This document shows, piece by piece, positions 48,096 through 60,993 of a DNA stretch of 64,000 bases; the first letter of the stretch is position 1; every line of letters starts with the position of its first letter. Source of the stretch: Holothuria scabra (lineage: Eukaryota > Echinodermata > Holothuroidea > Aspidochirotida > Holothuriidae); assembly GCA_037179385.1 (NCBI GenBank), contig CM074196.1, forward strand, positions 32,016,486 through 32,080,485. The letters run 5' to 3'. The notes beneath the pieces are model-generated. The model saw only the letters and a list, made by a program, of their open reading frames with translations, did no database searches and was not told the origin of the DNA. The position numbers were made by a program, and so were the translations under genes.

Positions 48096-48998
48096 CTTCC
48101 GTCAAATTGAAGCGAATACTAATTTCTTCAAATTTTTAATCAAATGAACCAAATTTTGAAAGGATCTTATCAGCACCTTTTTTGCAACACTTTTCTTCAA
48201 ATTTCCTGTAGTTTAGACTCGGTAATACTTCTCCGACTTCATTAAGTTTAAGGAAATTTGACAAATAAATAAAATACCTTCCAAACATGCTGCACTTTTC
48301 AACACAACTGAGAAATATCCAATGACCTAGCGACCTCCGTAAATATTTGGTACTGAAGTGTCAAGCAATCGAAGGCAAAGTCGACCTCCTTTTACATTCA
48401 TGTCAGTGTCCATTTCCGCTCTCGATGATTTGAGTCGGGCAATAACAAAGTTAGTTTATTCATGTTATTTGCCTCAAGGGTTACCGTCGTTTCCGATAAG
48501 GTATATCACATGGCATTTCGTTTTGGTATCGAGGAAACAATTCGTTGCCAACTTCTTATCTCCTCTTGGTTTGTTTTCTCTAGGAATAAAAAAGAAAAAT
48601 AAAACAGAGTTAATGAGCTGTAAGTAATTTAGGAACACTTGACTGAAGGATTGTGTGCAACCATTATTTTAAGCGTATAAGAGTTCGTTTTAGCGTATTA
48701 ACATTCAGATGAACCAGGGATAAGTTACCGACACTTTCGTCGGATAAAAGTAGGTCGTGCTCTTATTTGAGTGAACACGGTGGATCGTCGTTTTTAAGAA
48801 AGTCCTGCAATTCGATATTGGAGATATGCACATGCGCGCATCCTGTAAGTCGTCGGAATGGACAAGACATAGAATCAAAATCACGATTTTTCTGTAAATG
48901 ACCAAACAAGGCATTAGAGTATAGATAAAGAAATTATTTTAAAAAATGACCGTTTATCTGTCTGCTGTGGAATGAAAAGCCGGGTTACATTTTCATTG

Positions 48999-49027
48999 CG
49001 TTATTTCGCGTCGCATCGCGTCGCGCA
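48999..49027. promoter_or_regulatory. Local CpG cluster upstream of GALNT start
   Basis: About eight CpG dinucleotides occur in under 30 bases (TCGCGTCGCATCGCGTCGCG region), in a window that is otherwise CpG-poor, about 0.9 kb upstream of the GALNT start codon. It could be part of the promoter or a chance GC-rich patch. No TATA box or initiator was assigned. Confidence 0.25.
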
Positions 49028-52000
49028 TGTTTCCAAACTGTAAGAGGTGCTTTGCAATGGAAGACCATAACTATATGACTTCATGTTGAGACTGAAATTA
49101 ACTAATCAGCCTATGGAACCTTACACAATAGACGCGATGGTCCGGGGGATCACCTTTTCAATTCAATTCAGCAGGGCTAATCTGCACGTTTTCTCTGCCG
49201 AGGCTAACCCTATTTTCATGGATATTACCAGATGACATGTACTTGGCCACGAACTCATGTACTTGGTGGACCCGACATAAATCTATAACCTCCTGGGATT
49301 TAGCAAGCGGCAGGATTCACTCCTCCCCCCCCCCCCCCATTTTAAAAATGTTGAGTAAAAATACCGCTCGTCACGTGGATATTAAAAAAACATATACTGA
49401 ACGTTTGGTAAAGTTTGCCCTGGAATTATTGCTTGATTGTTGAATTTTACTCAATTATTCCTTCCTGTAAGGAATCCTTATCTACACAAATCCACACACT
49501 CTCAAAAAAACCCTTCAATATATTTTACCAGTTAATATTACCAGTAAATTTTATATGAAAAAAATTATTACGATCGCTTCTATATTCGGCAATGGACGTG
49601 AGCTCTACTCATGTGGCAAATGCTACATAAGAGTCATAAAAATTGCATAAAAATATTAATATGGACCAGAGTGGCGCCCATTAATCTCACCTCTATCTTC
49701 ACGACCGGAATGAGATTATGGGAAATCGAAATATCTCGACTAAAAGCTGTTGAGCAAAGTAATTTTAACTGTCTTCCGTAGTCACAATGCTTGCACTCAG
49801 TAGCTAGCCTCTCACTAATCAACCAAGTTCCCTTGTGTTCAAAAACCCTGGGAAACCAATTAACAATTGACGCGATAGAATGTTATGTGCTAAAATACAG
49901 CTTTGATGCATGGCAGGATTATAGGATCGGTCAAATTGTCATCGTCCCCTCCTTGCCTCATGGCTTCCAATTACTTAAGACGATGATGGAGCTCATAACG
50001 GATCAAGGCTTCGTCCTAGACGTAAAGTTATTTTAAAGCCTCAAGCAAACACTGCCTTCATAATGTTTCATATGATATAGGCATGCAGATCATGCACCTA
50101 CTGTTAATGTAAACGATAAGTCATGTGCACACGAGACGACAGTGGAAAGGACAATAATTGATAAATATGCTAGGTTTTCTTAGCCTCGTCTTGTGATTTC
50201 CTATTGACATTCTGTGGTAGGCTGTGGTTACATCTTTGTCAAATTGTCGAATGTCACATCGCAACTGAGTGGGAAAAACAAATGGTTTTTTGACATGGGT
50301 ACACCTAGGGATGTTCTAAAACTAAAAGTTTAGGAAAAGTTACTACGCTTAAACTTTCTCCATAGTTCGGTGACAGACGTACACAGCTGATTCGGTGCCC
50401 TATAGGTCAATTAAATCAAGAGCAGAAAAGCTGCAGACATTGTGACAAGACTTAACGCGTATGACGTCGCAAAACAGACAGTGTATCCCCACCCCTTACC
50501 AATTTTAGAGGCTACAATTTTGATGGAACTTACACAAACAATCTCAGATTCGGAGAGTTGGCATGCTGATCGAATAAGCACTTATGTCTGTCATGCATGT
50601 ACTGGTGCGTAGTCTAGAATCGTGATGAGTACAGTGCACATTTTACACCTCGACCGCAAATTGCTTCAATCAGTGCATAAAATCTATGGCGGGAAGTGAA
50701 AAGCAATCCCCAAAACTTTATTTTGAAACGTCAGTTTAATATTAGACTTCTTCTTATTTCTTTATCAGATTGAGATCTTTAACGATGAATTTAAAAGACT
50801 GTTGTCACATGAGTAAAAAGGACCGTTCATGAAGTTGGATATACCCAGTCACGGTTATTTACATTAGGATGGCTAAATTGTCCCTTTAAGTTTCTTGGCG
50901 GTAATTTTGGCGGTAATTTTGACATAATTGTTCATCTAATTCGCGGAAGAGAATGTGTATGATATGACACAAATATCGGTATACAGCCATTTAAAGTGTG
51001 ACCTGATCTATTTTTCAAAATCCTTACATGAGCGATCATGTGCAGAACATTTTGGAAAAATAACAATTTTCCCAGTAAGATAAGCTGGTATCAAAAATGC
51101 CTTGAGGTAATCATTTTACAACGCTTTGAAATATTTGAGAAAAGACGGACACCTTTAACGTCATTCCTTAAAAGTATGTCCAGTGGCGGTTACTCTTTGA
51201 TTGACACCAAAGTTTGGAAATTTAAAAGATGTCGAGTATAGACTTGTAATTCAATTCACATACTACAGAGAATGGTTCTGAAGTTCACAAATACATGGCT
51301 TTCAGAAATAGAAGTTGCATGATTTACGGTTACGCAAGCACATATTCCGGCATTAATGTGAAGAGCGTATACGGCCAATCATGGATTAACGTTGATAACT
51401 TCCAAAATGAACATTAAAGTCCACATTTTTAAGCTTTTCAGAGCAGAATTCTGGCAAAGGATAGTGTTTATGTTTGTTAACTTTTTCAAATATGTTCTAT
51501 TGACTATAAATTAATTATCAAACTGATTTAACACTGACCTCCACAAATAGATTCAAATTTGAAAGATTCGCTATCCATTTCTCGAAAGAAGACGAGATTT
51601 CAATAAGGTTGAAGATAGTTTCATTCGTCTCCGTTTGGTGCGAAGAATCGAAGACGTTAGTTAACCAGGAATATGTATTTTAAAGCGAGCGCGACTCATT
51701 GATCTTCAGTCTCGTTACCTAAAATGAGTGTAACAAATTAATAAAGGGTCACGCTGGGAAATGACCATGGTGACCAGGTGACCGTCACGCATTTGTACCA
51801 GGAATTATTAAAAGGATCCAAGTTTATAATAGGCAATCAAATTAGCTACTGACTATAAAATCGGACATAATATGGCGGAAGTCGTTAGCGTTAGGATGCT
51901 ATTTTCACAACATAAAGGCACAGGTAATGGATCTGTCGGAGTGAGCAAAATGACCTATGCTACTCCATTCAGTTTAATCTCATTTTGTGGCGAAGATTCT

Positions 52001-52491
52001 TCGTTTAGAACTGATTTAAAAAACAACAGTCGATTAAATAAATTATATAAGCAGTCGTGTAAAAAAAAGTTACAGAATTGAAGGTAGCCTAGAATCAAAA
52101 TCCTGGTACCAGGGGCGCCACCTATCCCATGAAAGGGAATAATTGTTAACATATGTCTATGGTAGTAATATATTAGGCATCTACACTAGCGCATAAGCAG
52201 CAGTTTTGTTTCTTGTGGTGAAGCCAAGATTTGGATTAGGGTGGAGGCTGATAACTGTGAGAAGACTAAGCGGAACCCAAAACCGAACGGAGCGGAATCT
52301 GTTTTCTCAGCTCCTCATCTGACATCATAAGCCTGCTACGTGGGCTACCAACGGAGGCAACTCCGTCGGTTGAACGAACATACAATGCAAGTCATTATAT
52401 TGAGAAATGCGCTCGAAAAATGTCATCTTCCACGCGGCAGTCGTTTAAAATGTGGAACAAAATAAGTATTACCGATTGCCACAATTTAGCC

Positions 52492-52615
52492 TACACTGTA
52501 AAAAATGTCTGTGCATTTACAGAAAATAAAATAAAGAAAAACAAAAGAATACATAAAAAATTTCTTTTGTAATTGTACAAAAATTCTGTAACATTACAGA
52601 CATTTTTACAGTGTA
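52492..52615. mobile_element. Short palindromic MITE, TACACTGTAAAAA ends
   Basis: 124 bp between TACACTGTAAAAAATGTCTG and the inverted form at the right (GACATTTTTACAGTGTA). The interior is A-rich and partly self-complementary. A looser relative may lie at 17000-17160. Confidence 0.82.
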
Positions 52616-53007
52616 CCTCAACCAAATTTGCACACATCCCGGTGCATAAAAATGACTTGAAAAGTATCAGTGACGCCCGGGAACAACTTTTTCGATATTT
52701 TCATGATAGATTTAAGGAGAATTGTGGACACCCGGTCTCATTTGAATAAAAGACTTCTGTCAATAATGAGACAGTATATTTTGTAACTTATTTGGTCAAT
52801 TCAGGAAGAATATATACTCCTAGCTATACTTTTTGTTTGCTAAAGTTACATCCCAAGGATCTCTTAAAACACTTGAAAGGCAATATACAAGAGAAGATTT
52901 GCAGCGACCCGAATGAGGGAGAAGCCATTGACATTGACTTCAAATGAATTAAAAAAACACATGTGGTCGAAATCACCTCATCAATGTGGTTTCTTATTTG
53001 TGAAAAA

Positions 53008-53160
53008 AAAAAACCCAGCTCAGATGGGTAAACGGTAAACCGTAGCTTTCTCTTGGTTAAAAACCCACCTTTCTTTGACCAGGAATAGAACTCCAGACCT
53101 CCCGGCTGCTAAGCCTCATCGCTTTAAATGCCACCGCCTTTATTCATTCGGCTACAGAAT
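53008..53160 (-). mobile_element. tRNA-Ser/Leu-like SINE head
   Basis: On the minus strand an A-box-like TAGCCGAATGA (53154-53144) and a B-box-like GGTCTGGAGTTCTATTCC (53099-53082) are separated by about 55 bases, the spacing of long-variable-arm tRNAs. An A-rich tail region follows. The anticodon arm is not convincingly paired, so a functional tRNA is not claimed. Confidence 0.5.
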
Positions 53161-53528
53161 CGGTTTCACGTCACCATGTCCTTCTGCATGGCTTGTGTGT
53201 TAGTTACCTCTGCAACAAGCTGACAACAGGACAGTTAAATATGGAAACCCAGCTAGTGGTAGTACTACACAGTCAAGTTTGCAAGTTTGATGTATATCAT
53301 TGGTGGAGCAAAATAATAGGTGGTCGATGGCCCTCTCAACAAGCTCTCTATCTGTCAATAGGTAGTACTTTGAACCCCTGAACCTCTGACACTGGCAAAG
53401 GTATAGTGAACTGTTGGGTGCTAAAGTGGTAAAACAGGAGGCTTTCTCAGATAATGGTGTAAGTCACCACTGGTGTAATAGAGTCTGTGAACTGATACCG
53501 TTAACGCATGCGCACCTTGGACACCAAT

Positions 53529-53744
53529 AGACCTTGTGCATTGACGACATACTGATGTCTTCTTTTCTGAGCAGAACAATGGAACGCGTGGCCACATGCA
53601 TAAAAATTCGCCCGGCACGTGTAGCAGACTGTTCGGGTATTCGACTGGTTGAAAAATGAGTTGTCTGCATTTGTCTGTGTTGGTTTCTTTTGCCCCCAAA
53701 CGAGGGCGTACTTTTTGCTCTGTGACATCACATGCAAAAGGTCT
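53529..53744 (+). mobile_element. Family G MITE, copy 2
   Basis: It begins AGACCTTGTGCATTGACGAC and ends GTGACATCACATGCAAAAGG then TCT. The interior GTGTTGGTTTCTTTTGCCCC matches copy 1. Three open frames of 68-117 codons overlap it on the minus strand; they are products of the element rather than genes. Confidence 0.75.
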
Positions 53745-55903
53745 GTAACTGCTCGGCCTATATTTTTCAAGCAATGAACAATGTCTATATTTTCAAAGAA
53801 AATTAGGTCTAGATACAAAGATACAACACAATAATACATTTTGAAAGTTTACAATATTTTAAAGGCCGAAAGCACTTGCCCCAAACTTTCAGGACTAAAA
53901 TACTGAATATTCAAAGTAAAGCAAGCAATAACACCTCGTTATTTCTCAAAAGTAAGGAGGAAAAATATTGTCACATGATTATCAAGAGTCATTAATGGAA
54001 CAGGATTGCATAACCTATTGGACCTACTAACTTGACTGCAAATTTCCCTTTGAAGGTTCATTTGTGTGTTTGTGCTGTAAAGGTTAGCATGATGTATTTT
54101 ATAAGTGCTAGAGGTCGATGCGGCTTTTCTTTTCTCTTTTGTGTAATTGTAACTTTTTGTGTAGGCTAATTTACTCTGTTTTTTGTGGGTGCAAATTGAT
54201 TTCTTCTCTCTCAGCATATATAGGCCGACGTGCTAAAAATCGTCCGGCTGTCAAGACGGCCAAGAGCGCCGGGTCCATTGCAAGTTGGGGCTACTACGTA
54301 TACCTCCATGCAATATGCCTACGTAATATATTTACCGTACATGATTGGACTATTTTGTGATCCGTTGAGGGGCCTCGCTAAAATTAAACAATACCCCAAG
54401 CCAGCTTTAGGAAGCTTAAGGCTTTCTACATCAATCAGTTAATATCTGTGTTGCAATATACATGCACGATAAAAGGTGAGCCGTGTGTTAATCACAATCC
54501 TATAACGGAACGGCACTGCCGGATTTTTTTTCGACCGGCTGTTTGTCAGTGTGCAGCACCTCGTGATCCCATGCCATTCAACAAGCCAAAAAGTCCAGTC
54601 TCTCTGATTCCAACCCTTCACTGGATAAAATAGGCCTTTACCCTGTTACCCTATCACTCAGCTCAGGGGGTAAACTTTCTCTTAAAACCTCGCACAGTGA
54701 CCCTTTCTTCCTCTCTCATCAATTTTATCTGAGGCTCCGAGAGAATAATGAAATTTCCTAAAGCTTGCCTGGTTCCGACCAAGCCAATATATCCATTTAT
54801 TATGACATATAGCACATTGAATTCAAATACCTTTAGTGCAGGGAGCTGCAACAGAACAGTGTTGTTCAATCTACCACTGAGCCATTCACCCTGCAGTGAT
54901 CTTTATTGCTTGCACGTCTCTCAGTTTTTGAAAAACCTTAAAAGTATTATAAAGTGATGGATTTCGAAAAATAAGTTTTAAGTGAATGCAAATACCTGTT
55001 TCGTATCCGATAGCCTTAAGCCCCCTTTTGGAAGTGGAGATAATCCTCACAAATTACACCCTAAAGGTATACTGTAGGTTGCATTTTACGGGGGCCATTT
55101 GATCAACACATTAACGAGAATTTACAATTGACCCCTGTGGGGAAACTTTCCATTTTCATACATCGATCTTTGAAAAATTGCTTTCATAAAAGGTCGTTTA
55201 CACGACATGTGGCTTCTCGTTCTCAACAAAAGGGTGCTGTGTTTAGTTTCTGTTGAGAGTTTTAATGCCTTTGAACGTTGCTGCATGCATCCCAGGTCTT
55301 TTGTATAATAATAAAGGCAAATCATATAAGCTTTGCAAAACAGATAACACGGAAACCTGGACATATGCTCCGCTGGTTGGGAAACCGCTTGCTCTTCACC
55401 TCTTACTACATCCCAACGACTGCGCATGAATTGTACCTGCCACGTAGGCAACTGGACTATCGGCAATGACCTTGAGATTACACGGAATTGACATGCCCCG
55501 CGGGCTACGAAACGGAAATATAGATATAGTCTTTAAGCTATAGCACATTATAATTTATCCACGGAAACTAAGGTCCTGCAGTATGTTTACGAGAAAGAGA
55601 TAAATTTGGCCTCTAACTTCAGCCTCGTGTAACTGAACCCTTGTATTTTTATACAGAAGGTCTGTGAGCTGTAACGAGTAATCTTAGACCTACTTTAAAT
55701 GTAACATAAACCTAGATATATCTGTTATACTTTCGGTTAATTTATACCGTACTCCATACGCCATGCACTGTGTAAACTACAACAAAGACCGGAGCGCACT
55801 GCTGCGTGGACAAATCATAGGGAAAGTGTGCGTTATCCATGGACAGACGGTATTACGTAGGATTAAATTTTAAGTATTATTTAAGTTAACCCGAGGAAGG
55901 TCA

Positions 55904-56054
<151 letters not shown>

Positions 56055-56108
56055 CACACACATATACATATATAACCGGAAGTGTAGATGTGACGTTGCG
56101 ACTTCTAA

Positions 56109-56190
56109 ATATAGAAACTGAAGAAATGTTAGGATGCGGACACAGTCGCATAATTTTGCGACTGTGTCCGCATCCTACCATTTCTTCAGT

Positions 56191-56198
<8 letters not shown>
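56109..56198. repeat. Near-perfect hairpin with 42-base arms
   Basis: Left arm from ATATAGAAACTGAAGAAATG to GGACACAGTCGCA, loop TAATTT (56151-56156), right arm from TGCGACTGTGTCCGCATCCT to TTTCTTCAGTTTCTATAT. By my count one mismatch breaks the 42-base pairing. TA tracts flank both sides and can extend the pairing. Confidence 0.92.
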
Positions 56199-56230
<32 letters not shown>

Positions 56231-56488
56231 ATAAATCCGACCAGCGCTTATGTTTAGTGACTGTAGGTAGCCTAGGTAGCCATGAGTGGGGTCCATTAGC
56301 CTAAAATCGTCTTCAATTATTGTCTAAATTAATTTCAAGCCCTCATATTCCGTGAAATTGAGGGAATGAAAATACAATTTAGTGTACAACCATCCATTTA
56401 AAGCAAAGAAATTGAAAAATTAAAAGGTGATAGACCCCAGTTATGACCTACTAAAATCAGACCATCACTTGCTCTCCGGATCTGTCTA
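56231..56488 (+). mobile_element. Family C MITE, copy 5
   Basis: It begins ATAAATCCGACCAGCGCTTA directly after a short (TA)n tract and ends CTCTCCGGATCTGTCTATA. The GTAGGTAGCCTAGGTAGCCA stretch shows a local duplication of the usual GGCAGCCA landmark. Confidence 0.8.
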
Positions 56489-57071
56489 TATCAGTATATA
56501 ACAAACAACATTTAAGGAAAGGTTTAAAAGAAATAAGCAATTACCCCAAAATTAGAATGCCAAAAAAAAAAACCTAAAAATTCCTTCAAGTTGTAATTTT
56601 TCTAACGTGTGTAGGCTATGGTTTGGACGATCAAATATAACTGAACAAAAGGTTACGCCAAATTTTATTCTCAATGAATTTTAAAAAATGCGGAAACACA
56701 AATATAGTCACATGACTAAAAAAGCCAATCAAGAATAAGGACACCAGGGTATATTTTTGGGTGACGAAATTTTACTAGCGATAAAGTTTCTTGTTTTAGT
56801 TCAACCTTCCCGCTCGGCCTGACAGTCATGTCAGATAAATTGCTATTTGTTCCCGCTTTGTACTTTGTAACTTTCGAGCTTCTGTCAGTGATGACATAAC
56901 TACCGATAGTATTGAACTTGAAACAAGCATGTGTGAGATCATCAAACAATTAATCGTTTATTCTTCAATCTATTTTAAGTCTAAAATATTTACAATATGA
57001 AAGATAGGATGGATACGTAAGCCTACGAGGTGCCCGCGAGGAGTGTCGGGTTTCCAAAATTCTCACGTCTC

Positions 57072-57405
57072 TCCCCTATTCCTCTTACCCCAAACAGTCT
57101 CAATTCTTTTAACCAAATTAAGTGAGCCCCTTCCACAACTGCGCAAAATTCATCCTCATGCAGAGACACAATCTCAGCCTATATTATTCCATTACTTCGG
57201 GGTGAGTATATAAACAAGGCCCCAATATGTAATCAAAACACTCTCAGTACAGCACGGTACATACTGAGTATTTTGAGCTAAAGTACCGGTAATCTGCATT
57301 TCCTTTTAACATGTCAATTAAAGAGCTGTGTCAATTGAGAATTTCTGTGGATTACCGTACTACAAAAATTAGTTTGTTTAGGGTGAGAGGGTTATCTCTT
57401 TAATA
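57072..57405 (+). mobile_element. Family A MITE, strongly diverged
   Basis: Blocks in order: CCCCAAACAGTCTCAATTCT, AATTCATCCTCATGCAGAGA, ACTTCGGGGTGAGTATATAA and GGGTGAGAGGGTTATCTCTTTAA-like. The copy is old and slightly expanded. The donor-like core is kept at 57202. Confidence 0.68.
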
Positions 57406-57523
57406 TTGATTTGTAGTAAGCATGACATAGCGGAGAAAATAAGTGGTAAAATTTAAAGAAATGCTAATAAAAACGAAAACCCAAAGAATACGTCTAAAGT
57501 GCTTGGTAAACTTTGATTTATAT

Positions 57524-57625
57524 GAAAGGCCCAGTTCCCTCACCCCAAACAGTACAAAATCCCCAAACCGTCTTTCCTAAGCCCTCCCGCAATTGACTGA
57601 AATTCATTCTCATCAAGACCCAATC
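57524..57625 (+). mobile_element. Family A MITE, left half
   Basis: The left terminal repeat and first 100 bp of family A (GAAAGGCCCAGTTCCCTCAC onwards) run into an unrelated C- and G-rich sequence just after CAATCTCT. The missing right part appears in the same orientation at 60021-60185. Confidence 0.75.
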
Positions 57626-58166
57626 TCTGGGGGTCGTCCCCTCCCCCCTGACGGACCAAAATCATCTGCCGAGCCCCTGTTTAGGTTTTTCACAAACTTT
57701 ACTCTTGCACCATTACTGGCGAAAGACATAATTTAAAACGTTGTTTTAAGGCCCAGATAACAAAATGCTTAAACTGCCACAAGTAACTGTACTATCTGCT
57801 CTTTATTCTGATGAAAAGGGTCATCTTTTGTAATACAGGGATATGCTTTGCCAAAACGTATCTTCATGTTTTATACGCACTAATAAATGTTGTAGCTGTG
57901 CTACGTTAATTACTTCCACACCAAGCGTGGTTATAAGCTTACAAAATACACCGACTGACTTTAAATCCACCCTCCCGGCCAGTAAAAGATGTTGCAAAGC
58001 GCGCAACGATAATTGTAGTGCAAATTGCCCTCTTGTTGTCCAGTATAACTGTCAACATAGAAAATAAAAGTTTATAAAAATACCAAAAATAGCTTCCACA
58101 ACATTTTTTCAAAATCATTCGAAGAGAACATTTAGGTTAAAATAAAATAAAATGTTATCATAGTGG

Positions 58167-58962
58167 CATGGGCGTCCGGAAAGGGGGGCAAGGGGGGCAC
58201 TTAGCCCCCCCCCCCCCCGAAAATCAAACTTGTGAAAAAATTAATTAAAAATTTAAATAAAAAAAATAAAAATAAATCATCAAAATTTCTTCACTCACAG
58301 CGTCATTTTCTACTCATGAAATATGCGGACATTTGACCACGAATAGCAAAAGAGAGGATGGTATGCTGAATAGTGAAATGGAAATTTGGGGACCATCATT
58401 CTTGACATCTATTGGAAATTTGTAATTGTAAAAACTATGCCAAAATTGTACTGGTTTTCAGGTATGTGGTGTGCATATGGCATCCGACTATTGATGAATG
58501 CGTTGGCTTGGTTTGGTCCCATGCTGATCTCAAGTGGCGACGCGCGGATGTAAATAGGATATACAAGGTGAATATGGGGGGAGGGGGGGGGGGGTATGAT
58601 TCATAATTGGGTAACTGATATAGGCCTATACCGGCTGCTTGACAGCGTAAGTTTTATCGTGCATAGGCGTGCGAGACCGTGACAGAGAGGCAGATTTCCC
58701 TTCCACAATTTTTTACATTGAAAATTCTAAAAATCTAAAATTACAGACATGAAATTCCTTTTTCAGGGCTGGGTATATGCAGCTTATAGCACTCGCCAAG
58801 TGTCGTTTCCGGCCATCTGGAGGGTTTGTAAAGCCCAAAATTTTTTTGTACGCTCCGCGCCAACCTATGGTGGCGCTCCGCTTAGATAGTGTACACAACT
58901 CAATCATCCATGAATGACCTTGCCCCCCCCCCCCCTTGCAAAAATTTCTGCGGACGCCCATG
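58167..58962 (+). mobile_element. hAT-like non-autonomous element, 796 bp
   Basis: It starts CATGGGCGTCCG and ends CGGACGCCCATG (perfect 12-bp inverted ends), flanked by CATAGTGG on both sides (58159-58166 and 58963-58970). Homopolymer C runs sit just inside both ends. The interior patch GCCAACCTATGGTGGCGCTC recurs at 30345-30375 and in altered form at about 59735, so relatives lie nearby. No transposase domain was seen. Confidence 0.92.
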
Positions 58963-60020
58963 CATAGTGGTAATGGTTTAAGAATTTTAGTGAGCAGTTT
59001 CCATTTTGCTTTTCTTCAAGTGACCATTCTCATGATAAATGGCTATTTCTGACACTGCACGGTAATCCCATGAAAATGCTTATTTATGTACTTTCGTGGT
59101 CTCAAAAGCCACTGCGAAAATTGCATCTAATTAGCCTACGTTTAGGCTACTTTTTTGTTATGAATTCGGTATCTAGAGAGCCAAACAGACTTTTTGTCTT
59201 GGCTCATTCTTGCAATGTACTTAATTAATGGCTATTTCAGAGTGGTTACATGATGTAAAATACGTCGTTTCTTCGTGTACTTATCTTCATTTTCAGATAC
59301 CAAAAATGTGCACCTAACGGTGATTAATTTCCATATCTTTTCCCCCCGTAAGATTGCTTGCTATTTGGCCCTAGCAGGTTTAATCTTTATCTTCACAAAG
59401 TAGCCATTATTACATTAAAATCTTTAATCGAGACCTGACAATAAAACAAACTATAGTGACCGTCTTCATACTAGAATGTAAAAAAGAGGGATAGAAACAT
59501 GAGTGTCGTCAGGTAGGGTGAAGGGGGAACCTGCACTCCCCCGGAAATAAACAACCTGAAAAACGTAGAAAACAAAAGAAAAAGATGAAGAAAAATTAAC
59601 ATCAACATTTCTTAACAGTTCACTCTGTATTTTCCCCCTTTTTACATGCGGTAAAACAGGCTTTATAAGAAATGCCATTTCAAGCGATCTGAGACGCATT
59701 TTGGGCCCAAATTTTCTTGCGCTCCACGCCAACGTATGTTGGCGCGGAGCTTTTCCCCCGTAAAGAATTTTGTCTCCCCCCACCCGAATTTTCTTCTGCG
59801 GAGGCCAATGGATAGAAAAGTTAAACATGTTTTTATAGAAAAACTCTCTGAGGATAAATGGCAAAGAAGTCTTCTACCAGGTTGAAAGTCGGTAAAGTCG
59901 TGGCTTCGATCGTGCTGAGGCTAAGGGTGTTTACTTCTTGGAAGCGCCCCTGTAGACCATTTTCTCCCCCTCTGACCGAAATCCCTAGCTCCGCCACTGG
60001 ACTAAGCATGGAAAAGCGCA

Positions 60021-60185
60021 ATGTGTATTATCAAAACACTCTCAGTACAGTTCATGTTGTGTAATATAAAACTTTGGTACTCTACATTGTTTGAATTAAC
60101 TGCCAGTTAAAGAGATGAGCCAATTGAGAATTTCGGTAAACCCCTACAAGAATTGTAGTTTAGGGTGAGAGGATTGGCCCTTTAA
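60021..60185 (+). mobile_element. Family A MITE, right half
   Basis: It starts within the interior of family A (ATCAAAACACTCTCAGTAC) and ends with the right terminal repeat (GGTGAGAGGATTGGCCCTTT). It may be the partner of the left half at 57524, with about 45 bp of the middle lost. Confidence 0.75.
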
Positions 60186-60738
60186 GTACGGATTAAAAAT
60201 TTCACTTTTTCTGTAACGCAAGAACATAAACGGAGTGCATTCAAGTACAATCAAAATGCTCAGATTTAGTGCGGTTCTCTGATCAAAACAAGGCAATATT
60301 ATATAGGCTCCACACAACAAGTCTTCCCAAGAAAGAATTTGTTTTTTCAAGAATTATGACGACTTCTCGACCCCAAGCTTTCAAACTAACGCACACCGTT
60401 CTTAAGTGACAGCTTGGATAAGACTCTGAAAGTGGCGTTGAATTACAAGGCGTTCAAACACCGTCCGCATATATCAATCTCCATTTGATAGATCGTCAAC
60501 TGTCGCACCTTTTATAAACTTAAATCAATTTTGCTGCAAGCTATCATATTTTACGAATTCATACAAGCATTTTTCCTTTGCCTTAGTCGATTAAACTTTG
60601 GGATGGTATTTTTTCCATAAATTATTGTGCAAAGTAGTCTTGTGAAGGCTTTTGCTCTGCTTAGGTCGACTTCTTCTGACTAGACGGGGAAACTTATAAC
60701 ATCTGCAGCAATACGTCTCCCTAATCAGTCTCCCTGTA

Positions 60739-60993
60739 GGCGAATCCGGCCAGATTGTGATGGTCTGAGTTTAGTCGGCCTTACTGGGGTCCATCACCTT
60801 TAATCTTTAAATTTCCTTCCTTACCTATTCCATGGATGTTTGTACACCAAAGTGTACCTTGATTTTCTCAACTTCACTGCATATGAGGATTTGAAAATCT
60901 CGTAGTAGACAATAAATGAAGACGAAAAAGGCTGATGAACCCTACTAATGGCTGCCTACAGTCACTAAAACAAGCGCTAATCGGATTCGTCTA
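60739..60993 (-). mobile_element. Family C MITE, copy 6
   Basis: A reversed copy: GGCGAATCCGGCCAGATTGT at the left, CGCTAATCGGATTCGTCTA at the right. It shares the TCTTTAAATTTCCTTCCTTA landmark with copy 1, so copies 1 and 6 look most alike. Confidence 0.8.

Noticed and set aside
53421..53839. Three overlapping open frames of 68-117 codons
   Set aside because: They overlap the family G MITE and show no recognisable domain; the same element recurs at 46.1 kb.
57821..58067. Cys-rich plus-strand frame and leucine-rich minus-strand frame over the same bases
   Set aside because: They mirror each other in composition, match no known domain and sit in a repeat-rich stretch; not enough to call a gene.
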